From contig NZ_JACJSP010000023.1 of assembly GCF_014698235.1 (NCBI RefSeq), positions 1 to 64,000 on the forward strand: a DNA stretch of 64,000 nucleotides, in the 5' to 3' direction. A program made the translations under genes and the position numbers. The notes under the pieces were generated by a model. The model was not told the origin of the DNA. It ran no database searches and saw only the letters and a list, made by a program, of their open reading frames with translations. Shown piece by piece: positions 1 to 7,827 of the stretch. The stretch comes from Limnothrix sp. FACHB-406. GTDB taxonomy: Bacteria; Cyanobacteriota; Cyanobacteriia; CACIAM-69d. Every line of letters begins with the position of its first letter. Positions within the stretch are counted from its first letter, which is position 1.

Positions 1-894
1 TGCACTGCCGTTCGAGAAGCCAAGAAAAGCTTCAAAAAAGACGGACAAATTCGCAAATGTCGCTTCCGTAGTCGCAAAGATCGACAACAAACGATCTACA
101 TTCCCAAATCAGCCATCAGTGAAAACGGTGTTTACCACACCATCTTGGGAAAAGCAGCCCTAAAAGAATCAATTCCTGGTGGCTTCAGTGATGGTCGGTT
201 GACACTTGCCTATGGCGAGTATTACCTGATCACCTCAACAGAAGTGCAACCCATTCAGTCCGAAAACCAAGGGCGAGTGGTTGCCTTAGATCCCGGTGTC
301 CGCACATTTATGACCTTCTTTGCTGAATCCTTCTACGGATGGATTGGCAATGACTCGAACTTGCTGATTCAAAAGCTGTGCTTCAAGCTGGATCGCCTGA
401 TTTCCAAAATCACCAAGGCTAAATCAGCCCAGAAGCGCCGCTTCAAGAAAGCCGCCGATCGCTTGCGTTCCAAGGTGCAACACCTGGTGAAAGAACTTCA
501 CCACAAAACCGCACGGTTCCTGACTGAAAACTTTGATGTGATCTTGCTGCCCAGCTTTGAATCCTCTCAAATGGTGAGCAAATCACGTCGAAAGATTAAG
601 TCGAAAACCGTTCGACAGATGTTGACCCTATCGCATTACCAGTTCAAGAAACATCTGGAGTGGAAAGCCTGGGAGTTGGGCAAGGTTGCCTTGACCGACA
701 TCAACGAAGCCTACACCTCTAAAACCGTTTCGTGGACAGGTGAAATCGTCAAGATTGGCGGCTCTCGGATCATCAAGTCAAAAATCGATGGGCGGTCAAT
801 GAATCGGGATCTAAATGGTGCTCGTGGGATTTTCCTACGGGCATTGGTTGATACGCCTTGGTTGAGAGACCATCTCAACTTATGCATTTGTTAG
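1..894 (+). CDS. tnpB: TnpB/IS605 OrfB-type RNA-guided nuclease, 5' truncated by window
   Basis: The frame is open from base 1, so the N-terminus lies outside the window; 297 residues are visible. The RuvC-like core is intact. An Asp in DPGVRTF (visible residue 97), a Glu in PSFESSQM (187) and an Asp in NRDLNGARGIF (270) match the three catalytic acids of TnpB proteins. A basic helical region (about 120-165) precedes the second acid. The stretch between YTSKT and the last Asp, where TnpB normally carries a four-cysteine zinc finger, has no cysteine and reads TVSWTGEIVKIGG instead. Cyanobacterial TnpB relatives with this change exist, so it may be a lineage trait and not decay. No TnpA is visible. 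Function is inferred from the family: an RNA-guided DNA nuclease of an IS200/IS605-like element. Confidence 0.88.
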   Translation, partial: CTAVREAKKSFKKDGQIRKCRFRSRKDRQQTIYIPKSAISENGVYHTILGKAALKESIPGGFSDGRLTLAYGEYYLITSTEVQPIQSENQGRVVALDPGVRTFMTFFAESFYGWIGNDSNLLIQKLCFKLDRLISKITKAKSAQKRRFKKAADRLRSKVQHLVKELHHKTARFLTENFDVILLPSFESSQMVSKSRRKIKSKTVRQMLTLSHYQFKKHLEWKAWELGKVALTDINEAYTSKTVSWTGEIVKIGGSRIIKSKIDGRSMNRDLNGARGIFLRALVDTPWLRDHLNLCIC

Positions 895-968
895 CATCCG
901 TTAGCAAAAAAGTATCGGTTGAGTTTGGTCGCTGCTGGGCAAGCCTAGATGATGCCGCAACCTCAACT

Positions 969-999
969 GAGCAGAAATTGAGCAGAAATTGAGCAGAAA
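969..999. repeat. 11-bp tandem repeat, about 2.8 copies
   Basis: GAGCAGAAATT occurs at 969-979 and 980-990, followed by nine of its bases at 991-999. It ends 23 bp before the start codon of the diguanylate cyclase gene, so it lies in that gene's leader or promoter. Confidence 0.9.
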
Positions 1000-1022
1000 A
1001 CCTTGATCAGAAAACAGTTTTC

Positions 1023-4000
1023 ATGATTCAGCAGTTGCGACGTTTGCCACTCCCGATCGTGTTGGTTGTGCCATTCATGGCGCAAATCTTGGTCATCGTG
1101 AGCTTGGTGGGATATTTGTCCTATGCTGGCGGCAAATCGTCCATTTTGGGTGTGTTGGCGCAAATGCAGCGGGATACGGCCGATCGCGCCGATGACCTGT
1201 TGCAGGAGGTTTTGCGCGGGTTACAAGACGCGAACCAACGAAATGCGAATAATTTGCGCCCGATCGTGGGCCAGCAGATTCAACAAACCAACACCATGCC
1301 CCAAGGGGGGCAACTCGATCGCCACCTGTGGAATCAGGTGATTACCAGTGATGATGTGGACTTGGTGGGGTTCGCAACGGCCACCGGGGAGTTCACGGGG
1401 GTTGAGCGTAACAGTCGGGGCAAGCTGCTGATCCGCAGCACCACTGATAACGGGGAACTTTGTCGCTATCTCGTGAACCATCAGGGCGATCGCCAGGCCC
1501 AGGTTGATTGTTTGCCCAACGTTCCCAATCCAGATTTTCGACAGCAGCCTTGGTATCGAATGGCGGTTGGGACAGGGGAACCCACTTGGAGCATTATTGA
1601 TCCCCCTTTTCAGAAAATCACGACTTATTTAAGTGTGACTCAACCGTTGTGGGGCGATCAGGACCGCCCATCGGGCGTGTTGATGGCGGGGCTGCGGCTT
1701 TCGCATCTGGGGCAACGGCTGGCCACAATGCAAGCGGGAAAACCAGGGCAACTCCTGATCTTGGAACGGAGTGGCCATCTCATCGCTGCCTCCACGGGGG
1801 AAAAACCGGCGGTGCTGCCCTTGTCTGGGGGAGGTCGCCAGCGCCTGACGGCCACCAGCAGCGAGAACCCCGTGACGGCGGAGGCTGCCCGAACTACAAT
1901 GCGGTTGATTCAGGGCCAGCAACCACTTCAGGATCGCCAAGCCACGATCACGGTGAACGAGGAACAGTACGCTGTTTTCTTGCGGCCGTTCAACGATGCC
2001 AGCGGTTTGGACTGGTGGTTGGTGGTGGTGACTCCCCATCAGGTCTACAGCAGCCCCCTGGAGCAAAATCGATGGCTGATTTTGGGGTTGTGTGGCGGTG
2101 CAATGGTGCTGGCGGGGTTAACGGGTTGGGGGTTGGCCCATTGGGTGACGCGGCCGTTGATGGAGGTGCATGAGGCAGCCCAGGCGTTGGCCAGTGGCCA
2201 GTGGCAGCGACGGGTGACGGGGGACGATCGCCCCGATCGCTTGGGGGAATTAGCCCGGGCCTTTAACTTCATGGCCAATTGCGTGGAGGGGGCTTTTATT
2301 CAACTGACGGCCCAAAATCAGGAGCTACGGCGAATCGATCGGCTCAAGGATGAGTTCTTGGCCAGTACTTCCCATGCCCTGCGATCGCCCTTGGCGGGGA
2401 TGATTGCCATTGTGGAGTCTCTGTTGCGGGGGACGGGCGGCCCGCTGACTTCCCTGCAAAAAACAAATTTGGAACTGTTGTTGACCAGCAATCAGCGCCT
2501 GCAAAACTTGGTGAATGATTTGCTGGATGTGGCGCGGTTGCGCTACGGGGATGTGCGTTTGGATCCGCAGGCGATCGATTTGCGATCGGCGGTGCAGGTG
2601 GCGATCACGATGTTGCAGCCCCTGGCCGATCGCCGACACCTGACCCTGGTGATGCAAATTCCTGACCAGTTGCCGCCAGTGATGGCTGACCCCGATCGGC
2701 TCCAGCAGATTTTGCTGAATCTATTGGACTATGCCATTCAACAAGCTGCGGGCCAACAGATTCTGATTGCGGCTGAGTTTTTGTCTGAACAAGATATGGT
2801 GCGGGTTTCAACGCTCGATCGGGGCCCGGAACCGGCGATCGGGTCTTGGGGGCAAGAGTCGGCCCTTGCTCAGGAGGGTTCGGTGCTGCCCCTGATCGCT
2901 GATTCTCCCTCGTCCCTAGTCCTAGAGCCAGCTCAGTTAGATTCCATTGGTGGCCTGAGTGTAACCATCACCAAGCGCCTGGTGGAATTACATGGGGGAA
3001 CGTTGGCTTTGGGCGATGCTTGCGGCCATGGCTGGCGGGATCCCTTGGGGAATCATCCGGAGAATGCCCCGGGAAATCAGGCAACGACTGCTGCTCCCAC
3101 AATCCGCGAGCGCATCAGCTTCACAATCCCGATCGCCTGGACAGGGGAACCTCCCACCCTCCAGATTGCCCCCAGCGACCATTGGACAGCGCCCCAGCCC
3201 CAGCCCCCAACCACCGCCGATCCCGATTTGCTGCCGTCTCACATCCTGGTGGTGGACGATGACCCACTGATTTTGCAAGGGCTGGCCAATTGGTTGGCGC
3301 TGGAACCGGGGTTTCGGGTGTCTGTGGCCCTCAGCGGGCGATCGGCCCTGGCCCAAATTCAGCAAGGCCCGGTACCTGACTTACTGTTGCTGGATTTGCG
3401 AATGCCCGACCTCACGGGCTACGAGGTGATTGCCCAGTTGCGCCAAACCTGGTCACCCCAGGCCTTGCCGATCGTCCTGCTAAGCGAGCGAGCCTGTCCC
3501 CAGGAAATTGTGGCCGGCTTGGCGGCGGGAGCCAACGATCACCTCACCAAGCCGGTGACGGCCAGCGAACTGATTGCCCGCACCCGGGCCCATTTGCAAG
3601 TGCGCCAACTGCAACTGCAACAACAGCGAGCGGCCGCCGAGCATGAGCGCAAAATTGCCCTGTTTCTGGATGCGTTGCCCGTGGGGGTGGCGGTCTATCA
3701 AGCGGGGGGTGACCTGCTCTACCTGAACAGCTTGGGGCGACAACTGCTGAATTTAGATCCGAACTTAGACCCGAGTTTGGACCCAAGTTTAAATTCGGCT
3801 GTGCCCTTGTCGGTGTCGCTGGCCGATCGCCTGTATCGGGCCGGAACCGATCAACCGATTGAGTTGGCCCAGATCCCGGTGCAGTTGGGCGCAACGGGCC
3901 AAGCTGCCGTGACGGAAACCATTGAACTCGATCGGGGCAGCAGGCGCATTCCCTTTGAAATGCGGGCTGTGCCCATCACCGATGAAGCGGGGCAGGTGAC

Positions 4001-4739
4001 CTATGCGGTGGTCACCTTTCAAGACATTACCGAGCGCCAAAAAACCGCTACCATTCTGGCCAACTATTCCCGATCGCTGGAAGCGGAAGTGGCCAATCGC
4101 ACCGCAGCCCTGATTGAGTCGAATCGTCAGCTCGAAATTCAAATTTTGGAGCGGCAACGGGCTGAACAGGCACTCCAGCGGGCCAACCAAGAACTGACCC
4201 GCTTGGCGCAACTGGATGGGCTAACCCAAGTGGCCAATCGACGTGGGTTTGATGAGCACCTGGCGCGGGAGTGGGCCCGCTTGGCGCGATCGGGCCGTCC
4301 CCTGAGCCTGTTGCTGTTGGATGTGGACTGCTTCAAGGCCTACAACGACTGCTATGGCCATCCCTCCGGTGATGACTGCCTGATTCAAGTGGCACGGGTG
4401 TTAGCAGACATGATTTGCCGGCCGGCGGATCTGGTGGCTCGCTATGGGGGAGAGGAGTTTGCCATTATTTTGCCGGAAACCCCCTTGGAAGGGGCGATCG
4501 CCATTGCCCACCAAGTCCGCACCCGGATCCGTGGTCGTCAATTGCCCCATGAGCGATCGATCGTGGCCCCCTTTGTGACGGTCAGCATTGGCGTGTCTTG
4601 CCTCGTGCCTAGCAGTGACTGCAAACCTGCGACCCTGATTGCCATGGCCGATTCAGCGCTCTACTGTGCAAAACAGGCCGGGCGCGATCGCTATTGTGTG
4701 CGAGCCAATCACCCCTCGATCGGGCAAGCGGCGGTCTAG
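1023..4739 (+). CDS. Membrane Cache-HAMP-(degenerate kinase)-REC-PAS-GGDEF diguanylate cyclase
   Basis: This 1238-residue inner-membrane signalling protein probably makes c-di-GMP. Visible in order: TM helix (about 9-37), periplasmic Cache-like sensor (40-340, with the PWYRMA and PTWS signatures), TM helix (350-375), HAMP (375-430), HisKA with SHALRSPL (His451), HATPase-like region, REC (phospho-acceptor Asp791 in LLDLRMPD), PAS (about 870-1010) and GGDEF (GGEEF 1142-1146). An RxxD inhibitory site (RPAD) sits five residues before GGEEF, which suggests product feedback. The ATPase part has lost the usual N-box Asn (NLLDYAIQQA) and the DxGxG loop, so the kinase is probably inactive or only a transmission module. 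A small coding repeat (LDPNLDPSLDPSL) lies in the PAS region at about 3757-3795. The ATG at 1023 leads straight into the first TM helix. Confidence 0.9.
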   Translation: MIQQLRRLPLPIVLVVPFMAQILVIVSLVGYLSYAGGKSSILGVLAQMQRDTADRADDLLQEVLRGLQDANQRNANNLRPIVGQQIQQTNTMPQGGQLDRHLWNQVITSDDVDLVGFATATGEFTGVERNSRGKLLIRSTTDNGELCRYLVNHQGDRQAQVDCLPNVPNPDFRQQPWYRMAVGTGEPTWSIIDPPFQKITTYLSVTQPLWGDQDRPSGVLMAGLRLSHLGQRLATMQAGKPGQLLILERSGHLIAASTGEKPAVLPLSGGGRQRLTATSSENPVTAEAARTTMRLIQGQQPLQDRQATITVNEEQYAVFLRPFNDASGLDWWLVVVTPHQVYSSPLEQNRWLILGLCGGAMVLAGLTGWGLAHWVTRPLMEVHEAAQALASGQWQRRVTGDDRPDRLGELARAFNFMANCVEGAFIQLTAQNQELRRIDRLKDEFLASTSHALRSPLAGMIAIVESLLRGTGGPLTSLQKTNLELLLTSNQRLQNLVNDLLDVARLRYGDVRLDPQAIDLRSAVQVAITMLQPLADRRHLTLVMQIPDQLPPVMADPDRLQQILLNLLDYAIQQAAGQQILIAAEFLSEQDMVRVSTLDRGPEPAIGSWGQESALAQEGSVLPLIADSPSSLVLEPAQLDSIGGLSVTITKRLVELHGGTLALGDACGHGWRDPLGNHPENAPGNQATTAAPTIRERISFTIPIAWTGEPPTLQIAPSDHWTAPQPQPPTTADPDLLPSHILVVDDDPLILQGLANWLALEPGFRVSVALSGRSALAQIQQGPVPDLLLLDLRMPDLTGYEVIAQLRQTWSPQALPIVLLSERACPQEIVAGLAAGANDHLTKPVTASELIARTRAHLQVRQLQLQQQRAAAEHERKIALFLDALPVGVAVYQAGGDLLYLNSLGRQLLNLDPNLDPSLDPSLNSAVPLSVSLADRLYRAGTDQPIELAQIPVQLGATGQAAVTETIELDRGSRRIPFEMRAVPITDEAGQVTYAVVTFQDITERQKTATILANYSRSLEAEVANRTAALIESNRQLEIQILERQRAEQALQRANQELTRLAQLDGLTQVANRRGFDEHLAREWARLARSGRPLSLLLLDVDCFKAYNDCYGHPSGDDCLIQVARVLADMICRPADLVARYGGEEFAIILPETPLEGAIAIAHQVRTRIRGRQLPHERSIVAPFVTVSIGVSCLVPSSDCKPATLIAMADSALYCAKQAGRDRYCVRANHPSIGQAAV

Positions 4740-4749
4740 CCACGGTGAA

Positions 4750-4801
4750 AATTAGAAAATAATTAGAAACTCACTAGAAATTTTTGGAAACTTTTGGAAA
4801 T
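4750..4801. repeat. Degenerate 10-11-bp tandem repeats after GGDEF gene
   Basis: AATTAGAAAAT, AATTAGAAACT and CACTAGAAATT follow each other at 4750-4782. Then TTTTGGAAAC and TTTTGGAAAT lie at 4782-4801. The tract is AT-rich and fills most of the gap to sixA. Confidence 0.7.
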
Positions 4802-4860
4802 TTGATGAGCACCCCGGAGTTGGCTAACCTGGTTTGGCTACTGGTTTGGCTAAAACCTCC

Positions 4861-5427
4861 ATGTCCTCCGTAATTTCTGCCATTGAGCTGTATTTAATTC
4901 GCCATGGCATCGCCGCCGAACGCGGCACTTATGCTAACGATGATGATCGCCCCCTTACCCCCGTGGGCCAAACCAAAACCCGCGCCATGGCCGATCGGCT
5001 GCGGGAACAGAAGCTGTGCTTTGACACCCTGGTTACCAGCCCCCTCGTGCGGGCCCGGGAAACCGCCGCCATTCTGCAAGGGGTGGATTTGGCCGCCCAA
5101 GTGGAGACTTGGCCCGAACTGACACCCGATCGGGCGATCGACCCTTGGTTAGAGCGCTACGATCAGTGGCGAACCCAGCACCTGGCCCAAGCCGCCTTTC
5201 CCGCCAAGCCCTCTTCCCGGCTGCGGCTGGCCCTGGTGGGCCACGAACCCACCCTCAGCCAGTGGGCCAACCAACTAATCTGGGGCGATGGAAACCCGAT
5301 CAATGATGCACGGGACACAATCGTGCTGAAAAAAGCAGGTATTATTGGTTTGATTTTGCCCCCCATGGGTTCTCCTCTTGGTTGCAGCCAGCTCTTTTGG
5401 CTGACCCCTCCCCGATTATTCCTATAG
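4861..5427 (+). CDS. sixA: SixA-type phosphohistidine phosphatase
   Basis: A 188-residue histidine-phosphatase-superfamily protein. The RHG catalytic motif (R14-H15-G16 in YLIRHGIAAERG) is near the N-terminus, a conserved Arg follows in VTSPLVRARETAAIL, and the second catalytic His is in LALVGHEPTLSQW. SixA proteins remove phosphate from phosphohistidine, classically on HPt domains of phosphorelays, so it could act on kinases such as those in this region; that link is inference. I chose the ATG at 4861 over a TTG 27 bp upstream, because homologues begin just before the ELYLIRHG strand. The gene ends 17 bp before gltA, so the two are probably co-transcribed. Confidence 0.88.
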   Translation: MSSVISAIELYLIRHGIAAERGTYANDDDRPLTPVGQTKTRAMADRLREQKLCFDTLVTSPLVRARETAAILQGVDLAAQVETWPELTPDRAIDPWLERYDQWRTQHLAQAAFPAKPSSRLRLALVGHEPTLSQWANQLIWGDGNPINDARDTIVLKKAGIIGLILPPMGSPLGCSQLFWLTPPRLFL

Positions 5428-5444
5428 TTTTCTGCCCTTGCCCT

Positions 5445-6677
5445 ATGGCTACACCAGCGACTTCCGATCGCGTCAACGAAAGCACTGGCGATTCAGCCAA
5501 AACGGCTGCCCCTGCCTGTGAATTCCGGCCGGGTCTCGAAGGTGTTCCCGCAACCCAATCGGCCATCAGTTATGTGGATGGCAAAAACGGCATCTTGGAA
5601 TATCGAGGGATGGCGATCGAGGAGTTGGCGCGGCATAGCACCTTCCTGGAAACCACCTTTCTGTTGATTTGGGGCTGTTTGCCCACCCGGGAAGAGCTGG
5701 AAGAATTTGAGCATGACATTCGCTATCACCGGCGGGTGAAGTTCCGGATTCGGGACATGATGAAATGCTTCCCGGAAAGCGGCCACCCGATGGACGCGCT
5801 GCAAGCTTCGGCGGCGGCCTTGGGGCTGTTTTATTCGCGGCGGGCCCTGCCCAACCCGGCCTACATCCGCCAAGCGGCCATTCGGTTGCTGGCGAAGATT
5901 CCAACGATGGTGGCGGCCTTCCAATCAATCCGCAAGGGCAATGACCCAATTCAACCCCGGGATGATTTGGGCTATGCGGCCAACTTCCTGTACATGCTCA
6001 ATGAGCGCGAGCCGGCTCCCCTGGCGGCCCGGGTGTTTGACACCTGCTTGATCCTCCATGCGGAGCACACGATCAACGCATCCACCTTCTCGGCCATGGT
6101 GACCGCTTCCACCATGACCGACCCTTACGCGGTGGTGGCTTCGGCGGTGGGCACGTTGGCGGGGCCGCTCCACGGCGGGGCCAATGAGGAAGTGATCGAT
6201 ATGCTGGAGGCGATCGGCTCGATCGAGAATGTGGTTCCCTACATTGATCGCTGTATCGCGGAAAAGCAAAAAATCATGGGCTTTGGCCACCGGGTTTATA
6301 AGGTCAAAGACCCAAGGGCTACGGTGCTGCAAAGCCTCGCAGAAGAACTGTTTGACAACTTGGGCCGCGACCAATATTACGACTTGGCCTTGGAAGTGGA
6401 GCGCGTCGTGTCCGATCGCCTGGGCCACAAGGGCATTTACCCCAACGTGGACTTCTACTCGGGCTTGGTTTATCGTCGCCTGGGCATCCCGACGGATCTG
6501 TTCACGCCGGTTTTTGCGATCGCCCGCGTGGCCGGGTGGTTAGCCCACTGGCGCGAACAACTGTCCACCAATCGCATCTTCCGGCCCACCCAAATCTACA
6601 CGGGTGAGCATGGGGCATCGTACCAGCCGATCGAGCAGCGCCAATCTCTCGTGCGGTTTGATACGCTCGCCAACTAG
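5445..6677 (+). CDS. gltA: Citrate synthase
   Basis: A 410-residue citrate synthase, condensing oxaloacetate and acetyl-CoA at the entry of the cyanobacterial TCA route that feeds 2-oxoglutarate to nitrogen assimilation. Catalytic signatures are complete: HAEHTINAS, the catalytic His in GPLHGGANEEV, the oxaloacetate-binding His in GFGHRVYKVKDPR, and the catalytic Asp in PNVDFYSGLVY. A roughly 35-residue variable leader precedes the conserved start EGVPATQSAISYVDG. The ATG at 5445 was chosen because a longer TTG start would overlap sixA and add an unconserved tail. It lies in a compact plus-strand group (sixA-gltA-ecfT). Confidence 0.97.
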   Translation: MATPATSDRVNESTGDSAKTAAPACEFRPGLEGVPATQSAISYVDGKNGILEYRGMAIEELARHSTFLETTFLLIWGCLPTREELEEFEHDIRYHRRVKFRIRDMMKCFPESGHPMDALQASAAALGLFYSRRALPNPAYIRQAAIRLLAKIPTMVAAFQSIRKGNDPIQPRDDLGYAANFLYMLNEREPAPLAARVFDTCLILHAEHTINASTFSAMVTASTMTDPYAVVASAVGTLAGPLHGGANEEVIDMLEAIGSIENVVPYIDRCIAEKQKIMGFGHRVYKVKDPRATVLQSLAEELFDNLGRDQYYDLALEVERVVSDRLGHKGIYPNVDFYSGLVYRRLGIPTDLFTPVFAIARVAGWLAHWREQLSTNRIFRPTQIYTGEHGASYQPIEQRQSLVRFDTLAN

Positions 6678-6701
6678 CGCTGCCCTTAGGCGCTGCCGTT
6701 C

Positions 6702-7658
6702 ATGGACCTAATGCGATCGCTCCCCTTGGGGCTGTATCTTGAACAACCGGTCACTTGGCTCCATCGCCTGGATTCTCGGGTGAAGCTGGGTTGGCTGCTG
6801 GCTTTCCTGCTGATGCCCGTTTTGGCCAGCGGGGTGGCCCGGTTGGGGTTGGTGGCCCTGTTGGTGCTGTTGACCGTGGGGGCCGGAATTCCCTGGCGAG
6901 TTTGGCGACAGCAGTTGGTTTGGTTGTTGCTGGTGGGCTTTTTTGCCACCTTGCTCACGGCCCTGTCTCCCGATGGCTATGGCCTGAAATATCAACCCCG
7001 ATCGCCTGCGGACTTGAATTGGTCAAGTTTGAATTCGTCAAATAATCAAGACCCGGCCAGCGGTTCAGCCCCGGCGGGCCAGGCGATCGCCCCTGAAGCC
7101 TTGCCCCAGCCCACTCGATATCGATACTGGTTGGTACAACAGGGCTGGTTGAAAGTGTCCCGGCGATCGCTGGGTTTGGGCGTGCGGGTTGGCAGCTTGG
7201 TCTTCATTTTGATTTACAGCACCACGCTGTTTTTGTTGACCACGGCTCCCGAGGAAATTGCAGCGGGTTTAGAGAGCTTGATGGCTCCTTTGGGACGTTT
7301 GGGCCTGCCCGTGGCAGAAGTAACCCTGACGTTGACCCTTTCCCTGCGGTTCATTCCGCTGGTGTTGGAAGAGGTGCAAAATCTGGTGCGATCGATTCGC
7401 ACCCGTGCCATCAACTGGCGGCGGCTGGGCTGGCGCGGCACGATCAAGATTTGGCTGATTTTGGCAGAACGCTTGCTGGAAAATCTGCTAATGCGGGCGG
7501 AACAGATGGCCACTGCCATGCAAGTACGCGGGTTCACCAGTCCCGATCGTCATTCTTTGCCCCTGTCTGTGCCTCGGCTGCGGGCCCGGGATGGGGTGGC
7601 GATCGGGGTGCTGTTGTTGATTGTTGGGGCGCGGCTCTGGTGGGGGTGGCAACCTTAA
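6702..7658 (+). CDS. ECF transporter T component (EcfT/CbiQ family)
   Basis: A 318-residue integral membrane protein with about five to six hydrophobic helices. It carries the two coupling-helix motifs of EcfT proteins: an Arg-rich IRTRAINWRR and a MQVRGF near the C-terminus, which in the family contact the ATPases. EcfT joins an ATPase pair and a substrate-binding S protein to import vitamins or metal ions. None of these partners lies nearby, so the substrate is unknown. A loop of about 60 residues rich in Ser, Pro and Ala (about 100-150) is inserted after the third helix. It starts 24 bp after gltA. Confidence 0.85.
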   Translation: MDLMRSLPLGLYLEQPVTWLHRLDSRVKLGWLLAFLLMPVLASGVARLGLVALLVLLTVGAGIPWRVWRQQLVWLLLVGFFATLLTALSPDGYGLKYQPRSPADLNWSSLNSSNNQDPASGSAPAGQAIAPEALPQPTRYRYWLVQQGWLKVSRRSLGLGVRVGSLVFILIYSTTLFLLTTAPEEIAAGLESLMAPLGRLGLPVAEVTLTLTLSLRFIPLVLEEVQNLVRSIRTRAINWRRLGWRGTIKIWLILAERLLENLLMRAEQMATAMQVRGFTSPDRHSLPLSVPRLRARDGVAIGVLLLIVGARLWWGWQP

Positions 7659-7704
7659 AATCAGGGGGCAAATTAGGGAGCGGCCCATTATGAATCTCGT
7701 CATC

Positions 7705-7725
7705 AAAACGTCAGATTAGCGTTTT
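7705..7725 (+). terminator. Weak hairpin after ecfT
   Basis: AAAACG (7705-7710) pairs with CGTTTT (7720-7725) around a 9-nt loop. The stem is AT-rich and the U run is inside the stem, so this is at best a weak terminator. Confidence 0.3.
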
Positions 7726-7729
7726 GGGG

Positions 7730-7762
7730 ATTGCACTCCAGAAAAAATTGCACTCCAGAAAA
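7730..7762. repeat. 16-bp direct repeat with 17-bp period, two copies
   Basis: ATTGCACTCCAGAAAA occurs at 7730-7745 and again at 7747-7762, in the gap between ecfT and the coiled-coil gene. Confidence 0.92.
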
Positions 7763-7827
7763 TTGTATGCGTTACTGAGAAAGCCACCCTTTTTTGGGAC
7801 GCTTGCGAAACGGCCCGAGCAGCGACT

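Noticed and set aside
1023-4739. Separate kinase and GGDEF genes
   Set aside because: The frame is continuous without internal stop, and linkers between domains are of normal length, so one polypeptide is most likely.
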